A DNA stretch of 13,278 nucleotides from Mageeibacillus sp. UBA3708 (GTDB taxonomy: Bacteria > Bacillota > Clostridia > Saccharofermentanales > Saccharofermentanaceae), in NCBI GenBank assembly GCA_002371375.1, contig DFIB01000028.1, positions 1-13,278 of the forward strand, given 5' to 3'. How positions within the stretch are numbered: position 1 is the stretch's first letter; each line of letters opens with the position of its first letter. Positions 5,670 through 12,793 of the stretch are shown here, piece by piece. The notes below the pieces were generated by a model. The model ran no database searches. It saw only the letters and a program-made list of their open reading frames with translations, and was not told where the DNA came from. The position numbers and the translations under genes were made by a program.

Positions 5670-6758
5670 ATGCCGCATTATAAGAAACAATTACATAAAT
5701 TATACGCATTCAACGCTCTGGGCAACATCTCGATCGCAGGTGCCGCCTGGGTACTGTTGCTCGTTACAGACGGCTATTCTCTCGTACAGATCGGACTGGC
5801 GGAGACAATATTCCATCTGGTGAGCATAACCGCAGAGATACCGACGGGGACGCTTGCTGATACTATCGGCCGCAAAAAGTGTCTCATCATAAGTTCCCTG
5901 TGCACTATTGCAAGCGCATTTACAAGAGCCTTGTGGACCACATACGCCGGAGTTCTCATATCGATTGCTTTCTCGGCACTATCTTACAATTTCTTCACAG
6001 GCTCGGACAATGCTCTCGCCTATGATTCGCTCCTCGAAGAGAAAGCAACTGATAGATACGACGGATACGTTGCCACTCAGACTGTCATCTACCGCGTCGC
6101 GAACGGTGTCGCGACGCTGGCTGCGGGCATAGCCGTTATGATCGGAAATTTCTATTCCCAGCTCCTGAGCGTCGTGATCAGTTCCGTTCAGATACTCGTC
6201 ATACTGTCGATAAAGGAGAACAAAGTCATTGAGCTGCGAAGGAACATATCGTTGCGCGCAAGGATCAGAGACACGGTGACAGAGAGCCGGAATTTCCTGT
6301 CGGGCAACAGGAAGATCAGGCTTCTCATATTCCGCAACTGCCTTGTGGGTGCAGTGGATATACTGCTCCTGTTTTTCCTTCAGGCGAAGCTCCCGATGGC
6401 CGGAGTGTCCGATATAGTGTTAGGTCCTCTTCTCTTCATCATGTCGATGGGAGGGATCATCGGAGCGTGGGCATCCACCCGCGCGAAAGGCATGAAGTTC
6501 GGGCGGCTCTTTACATTGAGCATGATCCTCGTCTCTTCCGGATTTGCCGCATCATTCACGGGGATTCCGCTTGTCATGACACTCGGCGGATTCCTGGCGG
6601 CATTTGCAGATGACATGATACAGATCAGGGCGGATATCGAGATAAACGGCATGATCCCTTCATCGAGCCGTGCGACACTTATATCTGTCAATTCGTTCTG
6701 CTTCTCGCTCGTTATGATCGTCCTGTCTCCCCTTGCCGGGATCGTGTTCGGTCTTTGA
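5670..6758 (+). CDS. MFS efflux-type transporter, missing its last membrane helix
   Basis: A 362-residue major facilitator of the drug:H+ antiporter type, expected to export a small molecule across the cell membrane. Helix 2 is followed by the family loop motif (EIPTGTLADTIGRKK, about residues 55-69), and GSDNALAYDSL after helix 4 is typical of this MFS subgroup. I count eleven hydrophobic helices, near 17-37, 39-58, 70-90, 91-110, 137-160, 163-182, 217-240, 251-270, 280-298, 300-320 and 338-362. Full-length relatives have about 400 residues and twelve helices. The protein stops in what should be helix 11, where it meets the convergent XRE gene. The start is fixed by AAGGAG seven bases upstream. 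Leader control argues for a resistance role, perhaps against a ribosome-targeting drug; the substrate is not known. Confidence 0.85.
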   Translation: MPHYKKQLHKLYAFNALGNISIAGAAWVLLLVTDGYSLVQIGLAETIFHLVSITAEIPTGTLADTIGRKKCLIISSLCTIASAFTRALWTTYAGVLISIAFSALSYNFFTGSDNALAYDSLLEEKATDRYDGYVATQTVIYRVANGVATLAAGIAVMIGNFYSQLLSVVISSVQILVILSIKENKVIELRRNISLRARIRDTVTESRNFLSGNRKIRLLIFRNCLVGAVDILLLFFLQAKLPMAGVSDIVLGPLLFIMSMGGIIGAWASTRAKGMKFGRLFTLSMILVSSGFAASFTGIPLVMTLGGFLAAFADDMIQIRADIEINGMIPSSSRATLISVNSFCFSLVMIVLSPLAGIVFGL

Positions 6759-7086
6759 GCCCAAGCAGCTCTATGACAGCATTCCTCTTCCTGCCGTCGC
6801 AGCCCTTGATGCTCATGACAAGATCATAAAGCTCGGGGTCACTGTCCCTGGATATTACTATGCTCGAAGGAGAAGGGTCATCAGTCATACCCGTAAGGTA
6901 TTCGGCTGATGTCCCGAACCTCTGAGCGATAACCTCGATCATCTGCATAGAAGGATCGCGGTCACCGCGCTCATACCTTAAGTATCCCATAGCAGACATC
7001 TCCAGGCGCCTTGCCGCCTCAGCCATATTGATCCCCAGGCTCTCCCGGACCGCAACGAGCCTCTCTCTTATAAGCCGGTCTGCCAT
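6712..7086 (-). CDS. XRE-family helix-turn-helix transcriptional regulator
   Basis: A 124-residue DNA-binding protein. Residues about 5-60 form a Cro/C1-type helix-turn-helix (LIRERLVAVRESLGINMAEA, then ARRLEMSAMGYLRYERGDRDP), with the usual IEVIAQRFGTSAEYLTGMTDD stretch after it (about 51-71). The C-terminal third is charged and unrecognised; the last fourteen or so residues (KDRTRSRQGETGRS) are read from DNA antisense to the MFS end. The ATG has GGAGGGG seven bases upstream. The gene converges on the MFS gene with a 47-bp overlap and is divergent from nrdD. It may repress itself through an inverted repeat in its 5' region; whether it controls the MFS or nrdD cannot be told. Confidence 0.85.
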   Translation of the reverse strand: MADRLIRERLVAVRESLGINMAEAARRLEMSAMGYLRYERGDRDPSMQMIEVIAQRFGTSAEYLTGMTDDPSPSSIVISRDSDPELYDLVMSIKGCDGRKRNAVIELLGLKDRTRSRQGETGRS

Positions 7087-7106
7087 GACATAACCCCTCC
7101 AATCCT

Positions 7107-7119
7107 TAACCGTTGGTTA
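7107..7119 (-). promoter_or_regulatory. Candidate operator of the XRE gene
   Basis: TAACC and GGTTA are perfect inverted arms separated by three bases, lying between the XRE ribosome binding site and a TATACT that could be its -10. The position suits autoregulation by a dimeric repressor, but the arms are only five bases long. Confidence 0.4.
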
Positions 7120-7300
7120 CTGACAGTATATATCTTTTCGGGGTGCCGCACCTGCCTCGTTTATTATCCACTGTGCACAACAAAGCAGCGGATTGTTTGT
7201 GCATAATACGACCGCGCCCCTGCATCCCGAAAAACCGCAAATGCCCATGCTGCAAGCGTTTGTGACCACTTTGCTACAGAAATATGACAATTAAATTACA
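7120..7300. other. Intergenic region upstream of nrdD with a DnaA-box-like site
   Basis: No gene is seen. TTATCCACT (7164-7172) differs by one base from the DnaA box TTATNCACA. It is followed by an imperfect inverted repeat, TGCACAACAA (7174-7183) and TTGTTTGTGCA (7193-7203). Confidence 0.3.
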
Positions 7301-7348
7301 GCACAATATGTAGTGGTTTTTGGTATTCAATCACACTATATGTTGTGT
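7301..7348 (+). promoter_or_regulatory. Tandem NrdR boxes controlling nrdD
   Basis: Two 16-base sites match the NrdR consensus acaCwAtATaTwGtgt: GCACAATATGTAGTGG (7301-7316, 13 of 16) and ACACTATATGTTGTGT (7333-7348, 15 of 16). Their starts are 32 bases apart, about three helical turns, the arrangement known for NrdR pairs. The second box abuts the predicted -10, so bound NrdR would block RNA polymerase when dATP is high. Confidence 0.9.
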
Positions 7349-7354
7349 TAGAAT
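7346..7354 (+). promoter_or_regulatory. Extended -10 of the nrdD promoter
   Basis: TGT followed by TAGAAT (7349-7354) forms an extended -10 that overlaps the end of the second NrdR box. Transcription would begin near 7361. No convincing -35 is seen. Confidence 0.6.
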
Positions 7355-7385
7355 TTGTCTCAATATGGCGAAGGGGGGCATCATT

Positions 7386-9575
7386 ATGAAGATTATCAAG
7401 CGCAATAAGGCAGAGGTGGAGTTCGATCAGAGTAAGATTACCGCTGCTGTTACAAAGGCCAATAATGCTGCCAAAGAGAACGAGCGGATGACCCCCATCC
7501 AGATAGAGCGCATCTCCGATTCCGTAACCAAACAGTGCGAGAAGATGGGAAGGGCTCTCTCCGTGGAAGAGATCCAGGACCTTGTCGAGAAGCAGATAAT
7601 GGCTCACGGCGCTTACGAGGTTGCCAAACTCTATATCACGTACAGATACACGCGTACGCTCGTGCGTAAGGCTAATACAACTGACGATACTATACTGTCA
7701 CTCATCGACTGCAACAACGAAGAGGTCAAGCAGGAGAACTCCAATAAGAATCCCGCAGTCAACAGCGTGCAGCGCGATTACATGGCAGGAGAGGTCAGCA
7801 AGGATCTTACATGCAGACTCCTCCTCCCTCAGGATATTGTAGAGGCGCATAAGGAGGGGATCATTCACTTTCACGATTCCGATTACTATGCTCAGAGAAT
7901 GCATAACTGCGACCTCGTCAATCTCGAGGACATGCTCCAGCACGGAACTGTCATATCGGGCACCATGATCGAGAAGCCCAGGTCATTCTCCACGGCATGC
8001 AATATCGCAACTCAGATCATTGCGCAGGTAGCCAGCAACCAGTATGGCGGTCAGTCGATCTCCCTGACACATCTGGCGCCTTTCGTGCAGGTATCGAGAG
8101 ATAAGATCACGAATTATGTCAAGGAAGAGATGTCGGCTATAGGCGTTAAGCTTACCGAGGATATGCTCCAGCACATAGTCGAGAGCAGGCTGAAGGAAGA
8201 GATCACCAGAGGCGTTCAGACGATCCAGTATCAGGTTGTAACGCTCCTGACGACAAACGGGCAGGCACCTTTCATTACGGTCTTCATGTATCTGAATGAG
8301 GCAAAGGATCCGCAGACGAAGCATGATCTGGCAATGATCATCGAAGAGATGCTCAAACAAAGGATCCAGGGCGTCAAGAACGAGGCAGGAGTTTACGTTA
8401 CTCCCGCTTTCCCGAAGCTCATCTATGTGCTCGAGGAAGATAACATCGAACCCGGCAGGCCTTACTACTACCTCACGGAGCTGGCCGCCAGGTGCACGGC
8501 AAAGAGAATGGTTCCGGACTACATCTCCGAGAAGATCATGATGCAGTACAAAGTCGATAAGACAGGCACGGGTCACTGCTACACATGCATGGGATGCAGG
8601 TCATTCCTCACCCCCTATGTTGATGAGCAGGGCAACCCCAAATATTACGGAAGATTCAACCAGGGCGTCGTTACGATCAATCTGGTGGATGTCGCATGCA
8701 CCGCACGCCAGTCTCAAAAGTCTGACAAGGTTGCCGCTTTCTGGGAGACACTCGATGACAGGCTCGACCTCTGCCACAGGGCTCTCCGCTGCAGACATGA
8801 GAGGCTCAAGGGGACACTGTCCGATGCGGCTCCCATCCTCTGGCAGCACGGCGCACTTGCAAGACTGGAGAAAGGCGAGACGATCAATAAGCTCCTCTAT
8901 AACGGATACTCCACCCTGTCACTCGGATACGCGGGCCTCTGGGAGTGCGTCTATGCCATCACCGGCAAGAAGCTGACCGAGGAGGAAGGCAAGAAGTTCG
9001 GTCTCGAAGTCATGCAGAGACTTAACGATGCCTGCGCCGTCTGGAAAGCAGACGAACATATAGACTACTCGCTCTACGGCACGCCTCTGGAGTCAACGAC
9101 ATACAAGTTCGCCAAAGCACTCCAGAGAAGATTCGGCATCATAGAGGGCGTGACAGACAAGAATTACATTACGAATTCCTATCACATTCACGTTACTGAG
9201 CAGATCGATGCTTTCAAGAAGCTCGAGCTCGAGTCCGAATTCCAGAGATTGTCACCCGGCGGAGCCATCTCATATGTTGAAGTTCCCAACATGCAGAACA
9301 ATATCCCAGCCGTCATCTCGGTCATCAGATTCATCTACGATCACATAATGTACGCAGAACTCAACACCAAGTCGGATTACTGCCAGGTGTGCGGTTTTGA
9401 CGGTGAGATCAAGATTGAGAAGGTGGACGGCAAGCTCATTTGGAAGTGTCCCAACTGCGGCAACACCGATCAGAATAAGATGAATGTTGCCAGAAGGACA
9501 TGCGGATATATCGGCACGCAGTACTGGAATCAGGGAAGAACGCAGGAGATAGCAGAGAGGGTAATGCATCTGTGA
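7386..9575 (+). CDS. nrdD: Anaerobic (class III) ribonucleoside-triphosphate reductase
   Basis: A 729-residue glycyl-radical enzyme that reduces ribonucleoside triphosphates to deoxy forms for DNA synthesis without oxygen. Residues 1-90 are an ATP cone (MKIIKRNKAEVEFDQSKI through KLYITYRYTRTLVRK) that senses ATP and dATP. The catalytic core follows, with CYTCMGCRSFLTPY holding the active-site cysteine region. Near the C terminus are four zinc-binding cysteines (C666, C669, C688, C691) and the glycyl-radical motif RRTCGYIGTQYWNQGR with the radical glycine at about 707. Length is normal for the family. I chose ATG 7386 because AAGGGGGG lies seven bases upstream; the frame is open earlier but crosses the promoter. 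Its activase nrdG is downstream, separated by an acyltransferase gene. Control is by tandem NrdR boxes. Confidence 0.97.
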   Translation: MKIIKRNKAEVEFDQSKITAAVTKANNAAKENERMTPIQIERISDSVTKQCEKMGRALSVEEIQDLVEKQIMAHGAYEVAKLYITYRYTRTLVRKANTTDDTILSLIDCNNEEVKQENSNKNPAVNSVQRDYMAGEVSKDLTCRLLLPQDIVEAHKEGIIHFHDSDYYAQRMHNCDLVNLEDMLQHGTVISGTMIEKPRSFSTACNIATQIIAQVASNQYGGQSISLTHLAPFVQVSRDKITNYVKEEMSAIGVKLTEDMLQHIVESRLKEEITRGVQTIQYQVVTLLTTNGQAPFITVFMYLNEAKDPQTKHDLAMIIEEMLKQRIQGVKNEAGVYVTPAFPKLIYVLEEDNIEPGRPYYYLTELAARCTAKRMVPDYISEKIMMQYKVDKTGTGHCYTCMGCRSFLTPYVDEQGNPKYYGRFNQGVVTINLVDVACTARQSQKSDKVAAFWETLDDRLDLCHRALRCRHERLKGTLSDAAPILWQHGALARLEKGETINKLLYNGYSTLSLGYAGLWECVYAITGKKLTEEEGKKFGLEVMQRLNDACAVWKADEHIDYSLYGTPLESTTYKFAKALQRRFGIIEGVTDKNYITNSYHIHVTEQIDAFKKLELESEFQRLSPGGAISYVEVPNMQNNIPAVISVIRFIYDHIMYAELNTKSDYCQVCGFDGEIKIEKVDGKLIWKCPNCGNTDQNKMNVARRTCGYIGTQYWNQGRTQEIAERVMHL

Positions 9576-9616
9576 AATACGCAATAACTTTTCTGCTCCG
9601 GTCCTCGACGCGTGCT

Positions 9617-9724
9617 GTTCAGAGCGACTGAACCGTCAGTATGTATAACGCACACGTCTGCGGAAGTCCGCAGAAAAGTCATTGTGTATTTCTCATGGGG
9701 CTCGTGCTCAAAGTCATTACGGAA
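9617..9724 (+). repeat. Hairpins and shared 3'-flank repeat modules after nrdD
   Basis: GTTCAG (9617-9622) and CTGAAC (9628-9633) form a six-pair hairpin with loop AGCGA; no T tract follows. CTGCGGAAGTCCGCAG (9658-9673) is a perfect palindrome sharing 14 bases with 183-196 (inverted). Bases 9701-9724 match 240-263 (inverted) at about 20 of 24 positions. The palindrome also has the CTGCG / CGCAG arms of the 52-bp array. No gene is seen between 9576 and 9785. Confidence 0.65.
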
Positions 9725-9770
9725 ACGTTCCTCCCTTTCCTGCGGGCACCTTCAGTCAACACCTCTTTAA

Positions 9771-9779
9771 TGTTATAAT
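9771..9779 (+). promoter_or_regulatory. Extended TATAAT placing the acyltransferase start at +1
   Basis: TGT followed by a perfect TATAAT (9774-9779) ends seven bases before the A of ATG 9786. There is no Shine-Dalgarno. TTCAGT at 9751-9756 is a poor -35 at 17 bases. The geometry matches the promoter at 3275 and suggests leaderless translation. Confidence 0.6.
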
Positions 9780-9785
9780 ACATTC

Positions 9786-10907
9786 ATGTCTACCGATATG
9801 TCAGTCAATGCATCATCAACTAATGCTGCCAAGCCGGCAAAGAGGCACGAGGATTATTGGGATATAATCCGCGGTATATGCATACTGCTTGTTTTCGCGG
9901 GGCATGCGATAGGCGGGTGGAATTTCATTACGAATGATTTCCTCTATCCGCCTGACGGCTTCTACTACAATTTCTGGGTGTGCGCGAGGTGCCTGATCAA
10001 CTGCAGCGTCCCGGTGTTCATCTTCATATCCGGATACATGGTGAGCAGCAAGTACTACGACAGCCTCGGATCGTTCTACAGCAGACGTGCATTGAGGCTC
10101 CTGCCTCCGTTTGTCATCTGGTCGGCGGTCTATGTGCTTGTAGAGATATTCGTATATCACACGGATATCCAGATCGTGGGCATCACTCACTTCTGGTACG
10201 GCATACAGCTCTACTACCTGCCGGTACTGTTCCAGCTGGCTTTATTTACGCCCGTCTTCTTCATTGCGGGAAACAAAAAGGCCGTCCTCATAGCCGCACT
10301 CGTGATCAATCTGATCAACAACGCATGTCACGTGGTATATCACTACACGATGGGCACCATTGTTCCCAATGAGCTCGTGCTCGGCACAGGGTACATCTTC
10401 TTCTACACCTTGGGGCTGTATTTGCGCAATACAGATCCCGGCATGCTGAAGAGGATCTCCGTGAAGCTCGCGTCTGTTATGTTCGCGGCAGGTCTGGCTA
10501 TATACATAACCGCATCACTCGTGTGCATGCATTTCACCAACAGCGCCACGGCATCGACCAGCTTCCTTACTGTCGCCACGCTCATATGCGCCGTCTCAGC
10601 CATCGTCTTTTTGTATGTGCTCAGGGAACGCACCAGGGGTTACGAAGCACGTAATCCCGTCATGCGCATGCTCCGCTGGTTCGGCTTGCACAGTCTGGAC
10701 TTTTTCCTCGTCCACTGGGTATTTGAGAATTACATCAAGATATGGCTTATCACCAATGTTAAGAATCCAGATCTTCTGTTCCTGACCAATATTCCTCTGA
10801 TTGCCGCAACGGTCATTCTCTGCGTCATCTATTCACTGATCGCAGACCTGATACGCAGCCGGATCGTCCAAGGTATCGAGAACCAAAACATCAGTATGAG
10901 GCGTTAG
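9786..10907 (+). CDS. Acyltransferase-3 family membrane protein
   Basis: A 373-residue multi-pass membrane protein of the acyltransferase-3 (OafA/WecH-like) family, which transfers acetyl or other acyl groups to surface glycans or similar substrates. The first helix carries the family DIIRGICILLVFAGHAIGG with the likely catalytic His at 40. SGYM (82-85) and RRALRLLPPFVIWS (100-113) are further family hallmarks. About ten hydrophobic helices are spread to residue 360. The first 22 residues are hydrophilic and cytosolic. No ribosome binding site precedes ATG 9786 or the next Met at 9798. The gene lies between nrdD and nrdG and its stop is one base from the nrdG start, so it probably drives nrdG transcription. 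The acceptor is unknown, and a link to nucleotide reduction is not expected. Confidence 0.85.
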   Translation: MSTDMSVNASSTNAAKPAKRHEDYWDIIRGICILLVFAGHAIGGWNFITNDFLYPPDGFYYNFWVCARCLINCSVPVFIFISGYMVSSKYYDSLGSFYSRRALRLLPPFVIWSAVYVLVEIFVYHTDIQIVGITHFWYGIQLYYLPVLFQLALFTPVFFIAGNKKAVLIAALVINLINNACHVVYHYTMGTIVPNELVLGTGYIFFYTLGLYLRNTDPGMLKRISVKLASVMFAAGLAIYITASLVCMHFTNSATASTSFLTVATLICAVSAIVFLYVLRERTRGYEARNPVMRMLRWFGLHSLDFFLVHWVFENYIKIWLITNVKNPDLLFLTNIPLIAATVILCVIYSLIADLIRSRIVQGIENQNISMRR

Positions 10908-10908
10908 A

Positions 10909-11430
10909 ATGTACTACGGAGCCATCAAGAATTGTGACATAGCCAACGGAGCCGGAGTCAGGGTATCCCTTTTTGTATCGGGATGCAGGAATGCGTGCAA
11001 GGGTTGTTTTCAGCCGGAGACATGGTCATTCACATACGGGTCAGAGTTCACGTCAGACGTTGAAGACAGTATCCTGGACATGATGAGACCCGGCTACATA
11101 CAGGGGCTCACCATACTGGGAGGCGACCCGATGGAGCCCGAGAATCAGAGGGATCTTCTGCCGTTTATAAAGCGCGTGAGATCAGAGCTCCCCGGCAAGG
11201 ACATATGGATGTATTCCGGATATACCTTTGAGGAGCTCACGGGCGGCAACCCGCATTGTTCAGTTCCTGAGACACCTGAGATCCTGCGTAATATAGACGT
11301 TCTGATCGACGGAAGATTCGTTGAGAATCTCCGCGACCTGTCGCTTCAGTTCAGGGGATCTTCCAATCAGAGGATAATAGATGTGAGTCAGACATTACAG
11401 AACGGCGGGATCGTTCTGTGGGAGGAATGA
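10909..11430 (+). CDS. nrdG: Anaerobic ribonucleotide reductase activating protein (radical SAM)
   Basis: A 173-residue radical-SAM activase that makes the glycyl radical on NrdD using S-adenosylmethionine and a 4Fe-4S cluster. The cluster motif C-x3-C-x2-C is seen as CRNACKGC (C26, C30, C33), followed by FQPETW as in other NrdG proteins. GLTILGGDPMEPEN (about 65-78) is the glycine-rich SAM-binding stretch. Length is typical. GAGG lies seven bases before the ATG, inside the end of the acyltransferase gene, so translation is probably coupled to that gene. nrdG normally follows nrdD directly; here the two are separated by about 1.3 kb. It is followed after one base by the epimerase gene. Confidence 0.95.
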   Translation: MYYGAIKNCDIANGAGVRVSLFVSGCRNACKGCFQPETWSFTYGSEFTSDVEDSILDMMRPGYIQGLTILGGDPMEPENQRDLLPFIKRVRSELPGKDIWMYSGYTFEELTGGNPHCSVPETPEILRNIDVLIDGRFVENLRDLSLQFRGSSNQRIIDVSQTLQNGGIVLWEE

Positions 11431-11431
11431 C

Positions 11432-12115
11432 GTGATAGATCTTATATCAGTTGACAACATGCGCCTGTCCGATCAGGCGACGATAGCATCGGGCGTTCCC
11501 GGAACAACACTCATGGAACGCGCCGCCAAAGGGATATACCTGTCTTCCGGCGTATGGGACAAGGCAGGATCCGTCTGCATCGTGACGGGCTCCGGCAACA
11601 ACGGCGGCGACGGGTTCGCGCTGGCACTTATCCTCCATGACAAAGGCATCCCCGTATCCGTATTCACTCTGAGCGGCAAAGCCTCAGGCGATGCCCTGTA
11701 CTACAAGGCGAAAAGCATCCGCCGCGGGATTGACATCAGACCTTTCGAGGGCAGCTTCACTCCGGACTGCGACATCATCGTCGACTGTCTCCTCGGCACC
11801 GGCTTCAAGGGCGAACCGCGCGAAGCTTATGCGCAGGCAATAGATAAGATCAACGAACTCCACGGCAAAGGACGCCGTGTCATATCCGCCGACATCAACA
11901 GCGGCATGAACGGCGACACGGGTGAATATAAGTGCTGCGTAATATCAGATCTGACAGTCTCCATCGGTCAACTTAAGAAGGGTCAGATCACCCCCTCCGC
12001 TCTGGCAGTTACCGGAAGGCTGACGGTTGCAGATATAGGAATAGTCCCCGTTAATAAGGAGGATTCCGTCGACGAGAGCGAGTACGGGATAGATGTGGTT
12101 AGTGTCAGGGATTGA
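11432..12115 (+). CDS. nnrE: NAD(P)H-hydrate epimerase (YjeF N-terminal domain)
   Basis: A 227-residue repair enzyme that interconverts the R and S forms of hydrated NAD(P)H so that a dehydratase can restore them. The YjeF_N fold is marked by DNMRLSDQATIASGVPG near the start, the phosphate-binding GSGNNGGDG (52-60), VDCLLGTGFKG (116-126) and SADINSGMNGDTG (151-163). Most bacteria carry this fused to the ADP-dependent dehydratase; here only the epimerase domain is present and no dehydratase is in the window. The start is GTG at 11432, supported by GGGAGGA six bases upstream overlapping the nrdG end. It is probably the last gene of the acyltransferase-nrdG transcript. The short acidic tail (NKEDSVDESEYGID) is not part of the family core. 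Confidence 0.88.
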   Translation: MIDLISVDNMRLSDQATIASGVPGTTLMERAAKGIYLSSGVWDKAGSVCIVTGSGNNGGDGFALALILHDKGIPVSVFTLSGKASGDALYYKAKSIRRGIDIRPFEGSFTPDCDIIVDCLLGTGFKGEPREAYAQAIDKINELHGKGRRVISADINSGMNGDTGEYKCCVISDLTVSIGQLKKGQITPSALAVTGRLTVADIGIVPVNKEDSVDESEYGIDVVSVRD

Positions 12116-12162
12116 TAATGGCGGACGGGGATGCAGAAGGCGTCATCCACATTAATGTACTC

Positions 12163-12191
12163 TTGACCGCTTAAGAAATACCTTGTACAAT
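12163..12191 (+). promoter_or_regulatory. Vegetative promoter of the AbiEi-type gene
   Basis: TTGACC (12163-12168) and TACAAT (12186-12191) are separated by exactly 17 bases. Transcription would begin near 12198, leaving a 5' leader of about 53 bases. Confidence 0.8.
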
Positions 12192-12228
12192 TTAAGCAAA
12201 CATAGGCTAAATAAGCAATAAAGCCTAT
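12169..12228 (+). promoter_or_regulatory. Two inverted repeats, candidate AbiEi operators
   Basis: GCTTAA (12169-12174) and TTAAGC (12192-12197) lie 17 bases apart and bracket the spacer and -10. ATAGGCT (12202-12208) and AGCCTAT (12222-12228) lie 13 bases apart just after the predicted transcription start. Characterised AbiEi antitoxins repress their own promoters through inverted repeats, so this placement fits autoregulation. The second repeat could also be a 5'-leader hairpin. Confidence 0.5.
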
Positions 12229-12250
12229 ATTCACTCGAGAGGTATATATT

Positions 12251-12793
12251 ATGATAATGAATTATTCCGAATGCATCGACAAGTGGAAATCGGACTATAT
12301 GGTAAAGAAAGCAATTAATGAAGGTACTCTGTTTCAAATAGAGAAGGGGCTCTATTCTGACAACCCGGATGTCTCCACACTTGCAATAATTACCAAGAAA
12401 TATCCGAATGCTATTATTACTTTGGATTCTGCGTTTTATTACCATGGCCTCACAGATGTTATCCCCGACGAATACTATTTAGCTACGGATAAGCACTCGA
12501 TCGCACTTAGAGATCCGAGAGTCAAGCAGATATATGTTCAGACTGACATTCTGAATGCAGGAGCTGTTAAAATGAAGCATCGCGATGCTGACTTTATGAT
12601 TTATGACCGTGAGAGAATGCTTATAGAACTCCTCCGGTACAGAAATAAACTGCCTTATGACTATTACAAAGAAATCATCGGCAACTACAGGAATCTGTTA
12701 TATGAACTGGACATTGAGCGCATACAAGAGTATGCATCAGTTTTCCCTAAAAGCAAAAGAATCAGTGAATTACTTGATGTAGAGGTGTTCTAG
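12251..12793 (+). CDS. AbiEi-type (type IV toxin-antitoxin) antitoxin/regulator, apparently orphaned
   Basis: A 180-residue protein resembling AbiEi-family antitoxins, which pair a DNA-binding winged helix with a domain that counters the AbiEii nucleotidyltransferase toxin. The N-terminal region (MVKKAINEGTLFQIEKGLYS, about 17-36) matches the wing segment, followed by the family-like TLDSAFYYHGLTDVIPDEYY (about 57-76) and YDRERMLIELLRYRNKLPYD (about 117-136). ATG 12251 has GAGAGG eight bases upstream and is preferred over the Met at 12257. Its codons end in A/T more often than its neighbours, suggesting recent arrival. The reading frame is whole. A second gene begins by overlapping its stop but is broken. 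Family assignment is by recognition of pattern, not by a search. Confidence 0.7.
   Translation: MIMNYSECIDKWKSDYMVKKAINEGTLFQIEKGLYSDNPDVSTLAIITKKYPNAIITLDSAFYYHGLTDVIPDEYYLATDKHSIALRDPRVKQIYVQTDILNAGAVKMKHRDADFMIYDRERMLIELLRYRNKLPYDYYKEIIGNYRNLLYELDIERIQEYASVFPKSKRISELLDVEVF

Noticed and set aside
7983..8576. Minus-strand 197-residue frame inside nrdD
   Set aside because: It is antisense to a highly conserved enzyme gene and shows no recognisable family.
12116..12160. Terminator after the epimerase gene (GGATG / CATCC)
   Set aside because: The stem is only five pairs and is not followed by a T tract.
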